64,000 bases of DNA from JAIYCX01 sp964353175 (GTDB lineage: Bacteria > Bdellovibrionota_C > UBA2361 > SZUA-149 > DAOLCO01): NCBI GenBank assembly GCA_964353175.1, contig CAYGUX010000005.1, positions 1-64,000 of the forward strand, read 5' to 3'. Made by a program: the position numbers and the translations under genes. This document shows, one piece after another, positions 24,529-33,592 of the stretch. Within the stretch, counting starts at the first letter, position 1; every line of letters begins with the position of its first letter. The notes under the pieces were generated by a model. That model was not told the DNA's origin. It made no database searches and was given only the letters and a program-made list of their open reading frames with translations.

Positions 24529-24625
24529 ATAGTTAATAAATGTATAAACATTGTCTTTTTGTATCTTTTTACGCGTATAATTACTATTATTTTATTTAAC
24601 CCCTTTAAAAAACACATAAAAACGC

Positions 24626-24631
24626 TATAAT
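24626..24631 (+). promoter_or_regulatory. Predicted -10 element upstream of the DUF1844 gene
   Basis: A perfect TATAAT lies 38 nt before the ATG at 24670. The only -35 candidate is a weak TTTAAA about 16 nt upstream. Confidence 0.3.
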
Positions 24632-24669
24632 GCTTTCTAATATTTATAGTATTGGGAATGGTGATACAT

Positions 24670-25086
24670 ATGAGTGAGGAAAAAGAAGCAACTGAGTTTA
24701 GAGTAGTTGATAAACGACGGTTCTCTCAAGATGGGGAAAGTCGAGCAGATACTTCAAACGATACTCAAGTTAATCATACTCTTGAACAGAGTTCTAATGT
24801 TATTGTTGATTCTGGCGCAAAGGAAAAATCTCAATTGAATGAGCAGGGTCCAATCAATTTTTCTAGTTTTGTTCTAGGAATCTATACTCATACACTTATA
24901 TTCTTAGGAGATATTCCACATCCTGAAACAAACGAGATAAGTGTTAATATGGAAGCAGCAAAGCAGAACATTGATATACTTAGCATCTTGGAGGAGAAGA
25001 CTAAAGGTAATCTCACTGATGAGGAGGCCCATTTAATGAAAGAAGTCTTGGATATGTTAAGGCTTCAGTTTATTAGTAAAAAATAA
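24670..25086 (+). CDS. DUF1844 domain protein
   Basis: About 138 residues from ATG 24670, chosen because homologues begin MS.E...FKVVDRRRF; in-frame starts at 24652-24661 are possible. The C-terminal half is the DUF1844 domain: INFSSFVLGIYTHTLIFLGD, then NMEAAKQNIDILSILEEKTKG and MLRLQFISKK. This short helical protein is common in myxobacteria, acidobacteria and planctomycetes, with no known function. It lies 25 nt upstream of the HtrA gene, so co-transcription is plausible. Confidence 0.85.
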   Translation: MSEEKEATEFRVVDKRRFSQDGESRADTSNDTQVNHTLEQSSNVIVDSGAKEKSQLNEQGPINFSSFVLGIYTHTLIFLGDIPHPETNEISVNMEAAKQNIDILSILEEKTKGNLTDEEAHLMKEVLDMLRLQFISKK

Positions 25087-25111
25087 GTAAAATATAAAAT
25101 TATATAAGTTT

Positions 25112-26548
25112 ATGCAAAAGTTAAAATTCGCATTGAGTTTGTCTCTACTCTTTATTGTCAGTAATGCCTATACATTAGAGCAACCTTGGGTTGAGGGCAA
25201 ATCTGAAGGGGATGTTTTACCAGAGATTCAGTTGCCGAGTGTAGCGCCTGTAATTGATAAGTTAGGCAAGGCGGTGGTAAATATTAGGACAGAGGGAAAA
25301 GATGAGTCTGCACAGCAGGCCGCTGTAGATCCAAGTAATCCTTTAGAGTTTTTTTTCCAGAATCCACAGACTAATCCTCAAAGAAAGTTTTCTAGCCTTG
25401 GAAGTGGCTTCATTATACACCCTGACGGATATTTAGTTACTAATCATCATGTTGTTGAAGGGGCTAATAAGATTTTTGTTTCGTTTAAGGATGAAAAGAC
25501 TACATATACAGCATCTGTAGTCGGAAGTGATCAAAAGACAGATTTAGCGTTATTGAAGTTAGATAAGCCAGGTCCTTATGCATATGCCAAATTAGCAGAC
25601 TCTGATTTGGTTAAGGCTGGAGATTGGGTTATAGCCATTGGAAATCCCTTTAGGTTGGGACATACGGCAACTGTTGGGATTGTATCTGCTTTATCAAGGA
25701 AGTTACCTGGCGGTCGGCCTTATGATGATTTTATTCAGACCGATGCATCAATTAATCCAGGTAATTCTGGAGGCCCATTGTTTAATACAAAGGGAGAGGT
25801 AGTAGGTGTTAACACTGCTATATATAGCAAAGGCGGGCCATTTGGTGGTGGAGGTAGTGTGGGTATTGGTTTTGCTATCCCAGTTAATATAGTTAAAACC
25901 ATTGTAAGCCAAATTAAGGACAAAGGAAAAGTAACTAGAGGATGGTTAGGTGTATTAATTCAAGCAGTAGATGAGGACATAGCTAGAGCTATGAAGTTAA
26001 GTTCTCCAAAGGGCGCTTTAGTTGCGGATGTAGTAAAAGGGAGCCCGGCGGAAAAAGCCGGTATTAATCGTGGTGATGTTATCGTGGCTTATAATGGGGT
26101 TGAATTAAGTGATAATACTGAGTTACCTTTATTAGTTGCGGATACTGAAATTGGTCAAAGTGCATTAGTTCAAATAATTAGATCAGGTAACAAAAAGTCT
26201 TTGAGCGTTAAGATCGAAGAACTAAAAGATGATGAAAAGGTGGCTGAAGAAGTAGAATCTAGTGAGCCTATACTTGGATTAAGTTTTCAAGATTTGACAC
26301 CTGAGCTTGCTAGAGGTCTTGGCCTCACAAAAGAAAAGGGAGTATTAATTTCTGACGTTGAGAATGATAGTGTCGGAGCTGAAGCAGGATTAAGAAGAGG
26401 TGATTTAATTATGGAAATTGATAGCCTTGTTCCAAAATCCGCTAATGAGTTGCGTGCTTTAATTTCTAAATTGAAGCCAAATGCTCCTGTTTTATTATTA
26501 ATAAAAAGGGGGGATGCTACAATCTTCTTAACTTTGAAATCTGAGTAA
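25112..26548 (+). CDS. HtrA/DegP-type periplasmic serine protease
   Basis: 478 residues. A Sec signal peptide (1-21) is followed by the trypsin-like protease domain with His113 (TNHHVVEG), Asp144 (KTDLALLKL) and Ser219 (NPGNSGGPL). Two PDZ domains follow (about 270-370 and 385-470), which places it in the Do/DegP class. It degrades or chaperones misfolded envelope proteins. The linker after the signal is Gln/Pro-rich. The next gene overlaps its stop codon (TAATG), indicating translational coupling to a cytochrome c. Confidence 0.94.
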   Translation: MQKLKFALSLSLLFIVSNAYTLEQPWVEGKSEGDVLPEIQLPSVAPVIDKLGKAVVNIRTEGKDESAQQAAVDPSNPLEFFFQNPQTNPQRKFSSLGSGFIIHPDGYLVTNHHVVEGANKIFVSFKDEKTTYTASVVGSDQKTDLALLKLDKPGPYAYAKLADSDLVKAGDWVIAIGNPFRLGHTATVGIVSALSRKLPGGRPYDDFIQTDASINPGNSGGPLFNTKGEVVGVNTAIYSKGGPFGGGGSVGIGFAIPVNIVKTIVSQIKDKGKVTRGWLGVLIQAVDEDIARAMKLSSPKGALVADVVKGSPAEKAGINRGDVIVAYNGVELSDNTELPLLVADTEIGQSALVQIIRSGNKKSLSVKIEELKDDEKVAEEVESSEPILGLSFQDLTPELARGLGLTKEKGVLISDVENDSVGAEAGLRRGDLIMEIDSLVPKSANELRALISKLKPNAPVLLLIKRGDATIFLTLKSE

Positions 26549-27468
26549 TGTTTTTCTCCTCAGTAGTACATTACGTTAAACTATGGCTTCTCGGGCTAGT
26601 CTTTTTTTCTACTGTTAGCCTATGCTTTGCGGAAGAGCTAGGTACGACTAGTGCTTCAGGCATTGCAAATAATGAGTTGGTAGTTGTTAATGTACCTCCT
26701 CATAGGAGTCGGGGGGAATATTTAGTCGAAATTGCTCAATGTGGAGCCTGTCATGGTAGGGAAGTTGCCAATCCTAGGAGTAGTCTTTCTGGTGGATTTC
26801 AAATAAGAGATGAATTTGGATTTGTACATGTTCCAAATATTACCCCTAGCAAAGGTTCAGGAATAGGAAATTGGAAGAAAGAGGAAATAGCATCTGCTAT
26901 TAGAAGTAGTATTGGTAAAGATAGTCAGAAATTATCAATTTCATCGCATCAAGGATATCGTTGGATGTCTGATCAGGATGTACATGATATTGTCGATTAT
27001 CTTCTATCTTTAGAACCAGTCGATTCTAACGACCATAATCAACGTGTTTTAAGTGGGTTGTCAACTAAATCCTGGGGCCTAATAGAGAAACATTCGGAAA
27101 TTAGAGGGTATGTGCCTGCCCCGGTTATATCCACAAGTGGGTATTATGGTATGTATTTGGTTGATAACGTTATGCAGTGTTCACGGTGTCATAGTCAAGA
27201 TTCTCGAACTCCAGATGACAAGGACTATCTTGGAGGAGGTGAGTTAGATTGGTATTCTTTAAGTGGTAAGGAAATTAAAATGCCTAACATAAAGTATCAG
27301 GAAGAAGGAATCGGAGGTTGGAAAGATCAAGATTTTCAGACTTTTATTCGGCATGGAATTAAGAAAGATGGTACAAAAATCCTTTCGGATTGTCCCCAAA
27401 GCTATTTCTCTAGTTTAACAGAAGCTGATATGAAGGCGGTTACTAATTATCTAAAGTCATTGAAATAA
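26548..27468 (+). CDS. Diheme cytochrome c
   Basis: 306 residues with an N-terminal export signal (about 12-28). Two heme-binding motifs, CGACH (65-69) and CSRCH (211-215), sit in two similar domains, each with the NITP/GIGNWK or GGWKDQDF type segment and a C-terminal YL(K/L)SL helix. The pattern resembles the cytochrome subunits of dehydrogenases. It overlaps the htrA stop by one base and is followed 6 nt downstream by tsaD. The electron partner is unknown. Confidence 0.88.
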   Translation: MFFSSVVHYVKLWLLGLVFFSTVSLCFAEELGTTSASGIANNELVVVNVPPHRSRGEYLVEIAQCGACHGREVANPRSSLSGGFQIRDEFGFVHVPNITPSKGSGIGNWKKEEIASAIRSSIGKDSQKLSISSHQGYRWMSDQDVHDIVDYLLSLEPVDSNDHNQRVLSGLSTKSWGLIEKHSEIRGYVPAPVISTSGYYGMYLVDNVMQCSRCHSQDSRTPDDKDYLGGGELDWYSLSGKEIKMPNIKYQEEGIGGWKDQDFQTFIRHGIKKDGTKILSDCPQSYFSSLTEADMKAVTNYLKSLK

Positions 27469-27474
27469 AGATTT

Positions 27475-28560
27475 ATGATATTAGCTATAGAGTCGAGTTG
27501 CGATGAAACATCGGTAGCATTATTTAAATGTTCTAAAGTTTTAGATAGAACACTTGATATTCATGAATCATACCTAGGCCAATTAATAAAATCACAAGTT
27601 GATCTCCATAGTTTATATGGTGGTGTTGTACCGGAACTCGCAGCAAGGCAACATTCTGAAGCATTGCCTCAAATGGTTACTGCATTATTAGAAAAGTATA
27701 AGGTTAGCTATCAGCAGTTGAAGTATATTGCAGTTACATCGGGGCCAGGTTTAAAGGGTTGCTTGATTGTAGGCTTGAGCTTTGCGAAGGGGCTTTCAGA
27801 AGTGCTTAATATACCCTTGATTCCTATAAATCATTTAGAAGGACATATATTAAGTTATGCGATCGAGTATCCCTCTAGGGATAGTTTTCCAGCTTTATGC
27901 CTTTTGGTATCGGGTGGTCATTCTGAGATTATTTTAGTTAATGATGTTGGTAGATATGAAATACTTTGTGAAACTAGTGATGATGCTGCGGGTGAAGCTT
28001 TTGATAAAGTTGGAACTTTACTGGGAATAAAGTATCCCGCGGGAAGAGAGCTTTCAATAATGGCTGAACAGTGTTCCGAAAGTGATTTGACTTTTCCAGA
28101 GGCAGTGCAACGAGATTTCTCTACTTTTAGTTTTAGTGGATTAAAGACTGCTGTTAAAAGAGAAGTCGAAGGCTATCGAATTAAATATGGTACTTTGACA
28201 GACTCTTATAAGGCTTCAGTTTCTTTTGCAGTACAAGATGCAATTGTTGGTGCACTCTTAAGTAAGTTAAATTATTGGATCATTAAACATAAGCCAAGCA
28301 AAGTGTTTTTGGCCGGTGGAGTCGCCTCTAATTCATTATTAAGAGGGAGAGTTGAGATCATTTGTAAGGCTAATAATGTCTCCGCGATAAAGCCTAGTCA
28401 TGAATTTTGTACTGATAATGCTGCGATGATAGGCGCGGCAGCACTGATGAAACTTCGTCACCGCGCAGATAATCACGGTGAAGTTAATAATGATATTTTT
28501 TTAACAGGTCGATCTGCTAGTGCAAATCCCCGTTGGAGCATCGAGCAGGACAATGGGTAA
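27475..28560 (+). CDS. tsaD: tRNA N6-adenosine threonylcarbamoyltransferase
   Basis: 361 residues. It begins MILAIESSCDETSVALF and has the metal-binding NHLEGHILSYA motif, LLVSGGHSEIILV, and the VGTLLGIKYPAGRELSIMA segment. The ASKHA-fold ATPase completes t6A37 formation in ANN-decoding tRNAs, working with TsaB, TsaC and TsaE. The last residues overlap the rsmA start. Confidence 0.96.
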   Translation: MILAIESSCDETSVALFKCSKVLDRTLDIHESYLGQLIKSQVDLHSLYGGVVPELAARQHSEALPQMVTALLEKYKVSYQQLKYIAVTSGPGLKGCLIVGLSFAKGLSEVLNIPLIPINHLEGHILSYAIEYPSRDSFPALCLLVSGGHSEIILVNDVGRYEILCETSDDAAGEAFDKVGTLLGIKYPAGRELSIMAEQCSESDLTFPEAVQRDFSTFSFSGLKTAVKREVEGYRIKYGTLTDSYKASVSFAVQDAIVGALLSKLNYWIIKHKPSKVFLAGGVASNSLLRGRVEIICKANNVSAIKPSHEFCTDNAAMIGAAALMKLRHRADNHGEVNNDIFLTGRSASANPRWSIEQDNG

Positions 28561-29386
28561 TATTAATAATATTTTACGATCAATAAACATAACTCCTTCT
28601 AAGTCTAAGGGGCAAAATTTTCTCAATCTTGCGGATGCTACTAGGCTAATAGATTCATCCAATCTCAATAAAGAAATTCCCGTCCTAGAGATAGGGCCAG
28701 GTTTGGGTGTAATGACAGAGGTTCTTTTAAGAAGAGGATTTAATGTCTCTGCGGTTGAAGTCGAATCAAAATTTGTGGAGTATTTGCGAAGAGAATATCT
28801 GAGTTTTGGCGATAGTTTTAAGGTCATACATTCCGATTTTAGGGAGGTGAAGCTAGCGGAATTTGGTGGGACTCAGTGGCAAGTTGTGAGTAATGTTCCT
28901 TATGTATTTTCTAGTGAGCTACTACTCTGGTTATTGGAAAATCGGATAAATGTGTCCAAAAGTTCTTTACTCTTACAAAGGGAATTCTCGGAGAGAATCG
29001 CAGGGGTACCAGCAACCAAACAATATGGGTCATTGTCTGTACATGTCCAAGCATTTGGAGAAGTTAGTCTAGGCTTAATTCTAGAGGGATCAGTATTTTT
29101 TCCTCCTGCTACAGTGCAGTCTAGGCAGTTACATCTTAATTTTTATACTGATAATTCCCCATATGGCGAGATAGATGAGGATTTTATGGAACGGGTTGTT
29201 AGAGCATCATTTGCGATGAGAAGGAAAAAGTTAACATCTTGTTTAGAGAAAGCCGGTTTAGTAGATAGTAAAGCTGTAGCAGAGGAATTGTTAGTGAAGA
29301 TGAATTACACTGCAAGTGTTAGAGCGGAAGAGTTAAGTGTAGCTGATTTTGTCACATTAAGTAAAGTTTTAAAAAGTAATATTTAG
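28553..29386 (+). CDS. rsmA: 16S rRNA dimethyladenosine transferase
   Basis: About 277 residues from ATG 28553 with an AGCAGGA Shine-Dalgarno; it overlaps tsaD by 8 nt (a GTG at 28520 is possible). It shows PSKSKGQNFL, the SAM motif VLEIGPGLGVMTEVL, the catalytic NVPYVFSS (variant of NLPYNI), and PPATVQSRQLHL. It makes m6(2)A at A1518/A1519 of 16S rRNA (E. coli numbering). Its 3' end overlaps by 4 nt the end of the convergent SH3-like gene. Confidence 0.93.
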   Translation: MGNINNILRSINITPSKSKGQNFLNLADATRLIDSSNLNKEIPVLEIGPGLGVMTEVLLRRGFNVSAVEVESKFVEYLRREYLSFGDSFKVIHSDFREVKLAEFGGTQWQVVSNVPYVFSSELLLWLLENRINVSKSSLLLQREFSERIAGVPATKQYGSLSVHVQAFGEVSLGLILEGSVFFPPATVQSRQLHLNFYTDNSPYGEIDEDFMERVVRASFAMRRKKLTSCLEKAGLVDSKAVAEELLVKMNYTASVRAEELSVADFVTLSKVLKSNI

Positions 29387-30867
29387 TCTAAGCTTTGCTC
29401 CTCTTTCTTTAAGTCCTTCAAAAAGATATATCCTAATCTACCCGCCTCAGAACGTATCTCAGTCCATTGTCCCATGATTGAAGTAACTCTAACGGTTGCG
29501 CCCACATTCAACCTTCCAATACTTGGTGACATTAAGGAAGGCGCACTAAGAACATTTGTGCCAGTAATTGTTTTGTATAATTCTGGCGGATCAAATTTTT
29601 CCACTTCGTAGGATTTTAAAGAACTGCCATCTAATGCCCTTTCAGTAGATTTACCTGCTACCGGATCAGTAGTACTGGGAGGTGTGTAAAGTTTTCCATC
29701 AGCTTTCCTTTCTGGCATTTCTTGAATAGGAGCTCCTTTCTCAGAATTTCCTAGATCTATTGGCTGTGGGACGTTTATTGCCTTGGCCAAAGGAATATTT
29801 ACAGAACTAGGTATGTTGGTTCCGGCATCTGGAATTACATTTAAAGACTCTATTTCATCCTTATCAACTTCAATCTCAGCGGTAATAGTAGGACTGGGTT
29901 TAACTTCCGTTGAAGATTCTTGTGTTTGAATATTCGAAAGTCTCTCTGAAATTGAATCTAATTTATTGGAGTTTCCCAGTGAAGAATAAGGAGGTAGGGG
30001 CGGTAAGTAGGGGTCTATTTTTTGATTTGGTAAGTTCATTGAGTATAATGTACCCGTAGTTTGAGATGAGAAAAGTTGGCTAAATTTAGTAGCAAGCGTT
30101 TGGTATCTGGACTTCAAGTCTCCAAATTGTGTGACTAGGCCTATCACTGCAATCAAAATAATTCCATAGACTAAATACGTAAAATTAAATTTGGAGTGAT
30201 TTTTTTTCGTTACTTTTGTTTGTCTAATTTCGTTCTCACCGCCAATAAGTGAAGAAGTAGCTTCTGATAATATAGTCTCTGTATCTAGTGTGGTATCCGA
30301 GTCTAGCTCCCAAGTCTTATCGCTAGGTTCATCTACTTCTTTAGTTTTATTGTGGTTTGATTTAACACTAGTACTACTTAGGGTCTTGTTAAGCTCATCG
30401 ATATATTGAATATAGGATTTGTCTTCTTTTCTTAATGGGGCCTCTAATATTTCTACTTTAATACTTTTTTTAATAGTATTATGTAGTTCTGACTTTTCTT
30501 GTTTTCCAAGTATGCTATCTTCTTTTAAGAGGGGTTCTAGTAGGAGTAAGCATAATCTGTGTTCATTTTCTGCTTGAAGGAGGTTGGCTACCTGAAGGTA
30601 AATATGGCTACATAAGTCTGGTGCTGATTGTATAATTTCAGGGGAAGAAAATTTTTCGGAGATGCTACCAGCAATAAAGGAAATTGGGATTACGTTGTTG
30701 GTCGCTTGGACGTAACACCATATAAGTCCAATGATTGAATCTTGAGGGTGTTCTTCTTTTAGACTCGTTAGGTTGTGTATTAGGTCCTTGCTATGGTCAT
30801 CAGAGAACAAGCCAGTAAGTTCTGACCGATTAGAATTAACTAGACCTTCTATAATTTTAGAATGCAT
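29383..30867 (-). CDS. Membrane protein with C-terminal bacterial SH3 domain
   Basis: 494 residues. The N-terminal 150 residues are helical with TPR-like spacing, though no repeat is certain. A polar linker leads to one transmembrane helix (YLVYGIILIAVIGLVTQFG, about 230-248), then a long Pro/Ser/Glu-rich stalk. The C-terminus (about 430-490) is an SH3b-like domain with NVLSAPSLMSPSIGRLNVGA and GQWTEIRSEAGRLGYIFLKDL. Such domains often bind cell-wall peptides. The orientation implies a cytoplasmic N-terminus and periplasmic SH3. Function not known. Confidence 0.7.
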   Translation of the reverse strand: MHSKIIEGLVNSNRSELTGLFSDDHSKDLIHNLTSLKEEHPQDSIIGLIWCYVQATNNVIPISFIAGSISEKFSSPEIIQSAPDLCSHIYLQVANLLQAENEHRLCLLLLEPLLKEDSILGKQEKSELHNTIKKSIKVEILEAPLRKEDKSYIQYIDELNKTLSSTSVKSNHNKTKEVDEPSDKTWELDSDTTLDTETILSEATSSLIGGENEIRQTKVTKKNHSKFNFTYLVYGIILIAVIGLVTQFGDLKSRYQTLATKFSQLFSSQTTGTLYSMNLPNQKIDPYLPPLPPYSSLGNSNKLDSISERLSNIQTQESSTEVKPSPTITAEIEVDKDEIESLNVIPDAGTNIPSSVNIPLAKAINVPQPIDLGNSEKGAPIQEMPERKADGKLYTPPSTTDPVAGKSTERALDGSSLKSYEVEKFDPPELYKTITGTNVLSAPSLMSPSIGRLNVGATVRVTSIMGQWTEIRSEAGRLGYIFLKDLKKEEQSLD

Positions 30868-31081
30868 TTATTAAAAAGAAAAGATTTTAGTATTGTTATG
30901 CACAATCATGCTTCATAATAGACTTCCATTAAGAATATGGCTACTAAAATTTAAAATTATATGCAATGATACTAGCCTTTTAGCCAAGATAATAGTGGTA
31001 GAACTAATTTAACTAGCTCACCATTTATGAGTTTAATGGAAATTGAACGTATAAACACCCTAAGACCTTAAGTTTAGTTAA

Positions 31082-31693
31082 TTGAATAGCAATCAACCCC
31101 ATATAGATATTTCTCATGAACTAAGCTCGGCTAAAATCGTAAAATTAGCCTTGTTATTTGAGATACCCTTAGCATGTCCCTTTTTATTGTATGCTTGGTA
31201 CTATCAAGACTTTTCTAGTTTTAGACTACCACATCTAATAGAATATTCTTATGCGGTAATTCTGAGTATGGCTCTTCTAAGCATTAATATTTGTTTTTAT
31301 TGGTTTGTTTATAAATTTAAGATCCCCAGTATGACTAGTTTTATTGAAGGGGTCATAGAGCCTTTGGCAAAATCGCTAAGTCCTCTGGGCGCTATTTTAG
31401 TGTCAATTGCAGCTGGGGTTGGGGAAGAATTTTTTTTTCGCGGATTCCTTTTGCCTTATGTGGGTTTAGTCATTTCTAGTCTCGCTTTTGCGATATTACA
31501 TTTTATGTTTGAAGTGAAAAGATTCATTGTGTTATGTGTAATCTATACTTTTATAGGTCTTCTATTTGGAGTTATTTATCAACAATCTGAATCCATTTGG
31601 ACCGTGGTTATATTCCATTCCGTATATGATTTTCTAGCCTTACTATTTTTCGCTTCAAATTTGAGACTAAAATTTAAGACTACTTCTCAATAA
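31082..31693 (+). CDS. CPBP family (CAAX-type) intramembrane protease
   Basis: 203 residues with several transmembrane helices. Motif 1 is GEEFFFRGFLLP, motif 2 is AILHFMFE, and the third motif is VIFHSVYDFLALL, which together define the ABI/CPBP glutamic intramembrane protease family. The TTG start at 31082 has no clear Shine-Dalgarno, so the N-terminus is uncertain. Its last 14 nt overlap the 3' end of the convergent bshA gene. Substrate unknown. Confidence 0.82.
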   Translation: MNSNQPHIDISHELSSAKIVKLALLFEIPLACPFLLYAWYYQDFSSFRLPHLIEYSYAVILSMALLSINICFYWFVYKFKIPSMTSFIEGVIEPLAKSLSPLGAILVSIAAGVGEEFFFRGFLLPYVGLVISSLAFAILHFMFEVKRFIVLCVIYTFIGLLFGVIYQQSESIWTVVIFHSVYDFLALLFFASNLRLKFKTTSQ

Positions 31694-32828
31694 CATTCTT
31701 ATATAGCTCAATATATTCACCTACTACGGGTTCCTTTTGATAGTAGGTAAGAGCTCTATTGCGAGCAGCCAGTTTGAATTTTTGATGAAGTTCCGGATTT
31801 TTTAAAAGTACTAATGCCTGTTCCGCCATTTCCTCAAAATTGCCTACCCCTGAAAGAAAGCCGGTTTCTCCATCGATCACTACCTCAGGGATACCTTGAG
31901 CTTTAGTAGCTATTACTGGGACACCGCAACTCATGGCCTCAAGTGCCGCTAAACCAAAGCTTTCCAATTCGCTTGGCAGTAAGAAAATGTCTGCGTTTTG
32001 TAACCAATGAACGAATGAATCTAGTTTACCTAAAAAGCAAACATTATCGGATATACCTAAGTCCCTAGCAAGTGCCTCACAAAGTGAACGATCCGGACCA
32101 TCTCCAATTAGTACTAAATGAGATTTTATCTCTCTGTTGATTATTTCAAATGTTCTCAATAGTTCGGGTACTTTCTTAACCGGTCTAAAATTTGAAACGT
32201 GCAATAAAAGTTTAGTTCCACTTTCTATTGGGCATTTTTTTATGATTCCCTTTAGTGGATTGGGGGTATCAGCGCTTTTAGGACAAAATAGTTCCGTATC
32301 TACAAAGTTAGGAATTACATTTATGTCGGTTGAAGTGGGTATGTTCAATTTATCAAAAGTGGCTCGTTTCAAAAATTGAGATGGGGCTGTGACTGCATCG
32401 CTTTCCATAATCGAGAATCGAGTAATTGGAAGATAGCTTCTATCCTGTCCAACCAAAGTAATATCTGTTCCATGAAGGGTCGTAATAATCTTTGGTGACT
32501 TAGGCCCTAGGATTTGTTTTGCCAGGTATGCGCTTGTGGCATGCGGAACTGCATAATGGACGTGAAGTAGGTCGAGTTTTTCATAAGTGGATACTTCAAC
32601 CATCTTTGAGGCTAAACTTAGAGCATATGGTTGAAATTCAAATAATGGATATTGACGCATCTCAACTTCATGGAAGAATATATTGTCAGTATATTCTTTT
32701 AATCTCCTTGGAACCTCATAACTAATGAAATGAACTTGGTGATCTCTTTTGGCTAGTTCTATGCCTATCTCAGTGGCGATAACACCACTTCCACCAAATG
32801 TTGGGTAACAGCTAATTCCGATTTTCAT
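31680..32828 (-). CDS. bshA: BshA, N-acetyl-glucosaminyl L-malate synthase
   Basis: 382 residues from ATG 32828 (MKIGISCYPTFGGSGVIATE), the usual start of BshA; an upstream in-frame extension to 32885 overlaps bshB and is unlikely. It is a GT4 glycosyltransferase with LHVHYAVPHA, TTLHGTDITLVG and LLPSELESFGLAALEAMSCG. It joins UDP-GlcNAc and L-malate in the first step of bacillithiol synthesis. It is the last gene of a four-gene minus-strand operon and starts 10 nt after the bshB stop. Confidence 0.94.
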   Translation of the reverse strand: MKIGISCYPTFGGSGVIATEIGIELAKRDHQVHFISYEVPRRLKEYTDNIFFHEVEMRQYPLFEFQPYALSLASKMVEVSTYEKLDLLHVHYAVPHATSAYLAKQILGPKSPKIITTLHGTDITLVGQDRSYLPITRFSIMESDAVTAPSQFLKRATFDKLNIPTSTDINVIPNFVDTELFCPKSADTPNPLKGIIKKCPIESGTKLLLHVSNFRPVKKVPELLRTFEIINREIKSHLVLIGDGPDRSLCEALARDLGISDNVCFLGKLDSFVHWLQNADIFLLPSELESFGLAALEAMSCGVPVIATKAQGIPEVVIDGETGFLSGVGNFEEMAEQALVLLKNPELHQKFKLAARNRALTYYQKEPVVGEYIELYKNVIEK

Positions 32829-32838
32829 ATGATTTGCT

Positions 32839-33591
32839 CTATTCGGGGTAAATGTATCTTTGATTACTAAATTGGTTTGACTCAAAAATTGAGGTGTTTG
32901 AAACTACTATGGGTGAGTCATGATAGAAAGCTTCAGCATATCTTACCCCAGCCATGCTTCCATAATATGCGTCCCTAGCTTCTATTGCATGCAATGATAA
33001 AGATGAACCTACTAAAGTTTGGTGCTCATAACTATCAGGGTTTGGTATTACTTGGCTATTGTAGGCCAGCACTGACTTATCCTTAATGCCTTTAAATGCG
33101 GAGATATCAACTAATACACTTGGTTTAAACTCTAATCTAGTCATATACCAATATACGCTAGAGACGATAAATGGCAAACCACCTTGTTGGTCATTGAGTT
33201 TTTTAAGATTAGACATAAAAACAGCATCTCTAATGAGTTTATGTGTATTTAAATGATCTGGATGCCGGTCTTCTCTGTAGGGTGCAAAAAGTAGCGACGG
33301 CTTAACTTTTCTTAGAAATCCTACTATTGTCAGGAGCTGAGTGTCATTTACGGCGATCTTACCATCTGGAAGATCCGCACAAAGCCTTTCGTCTATCCCA
33401 AGCACTTGAGCAGCTAATGTTTTTTCTTTATGCCTTTCTTCGAAAGTTCCTCTTGAGGACATTTCACCTTTGGTCAAATCTAATATTGTGACATGGAAAT
33501 TTAAACTTTTTAGATAAGCAATGGTGCCTCCCATGAAAATTTCAGCGTCATCTGGATGCGGTGCTATGATCAGGGCTTTTTTATCAGTCAT
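32839..33591 (-). CDS. bshB1: BshB1, bacillithiol pathway deacetylase
   Basis: 250 residues. The zinc motif APHPDDAEIFMGG (about 10-22) and the second motif REDRHPDHLNTH mark the PIG-L/LmbE deacetylase family, and GTFEERHKEKTLAAQVLGI is characteristic of BshB1. It removes the acetyl group from GlcNAc-malate to give GlcN-malate. One nucleotide separates it from bshC and 10 nt from bshA, so the three are co-expressed. Cytoplasmic. Confidence 0.94.
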   Translation of the reverse strand: MTDKKALIIAPHPDDAEIFMGGTIAYLKSLNFHVTILDLTKGEMSSRGTFEERHKEKTLAAQVLGIDERLCADLPDGKIAVNDTQLLTIVGFLRKVKPSLLFAPYREDRHPDHLNTHKLIRDAVFMSNLKKLNDQQGGLPFIVSSVYWYMTRLEFKPSVLVDISAFKGIKDKSVLAYNSQVIPNPDSYEHQTLVGSSLSLHAIEARDAYYGSMAGVRYAEAFYHDSPIVVSNTSIFESNQFSNQRYIYPE

Positions 33592-33592
33592 G

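Noticed and set aside
32829..32885. A longer N-terminus for BshA
   Set aside because: The extra residues overlap bshB1 and precede the conserved MKIGISCYPTFGGSG start, so the ATG at 32828 is preferred.
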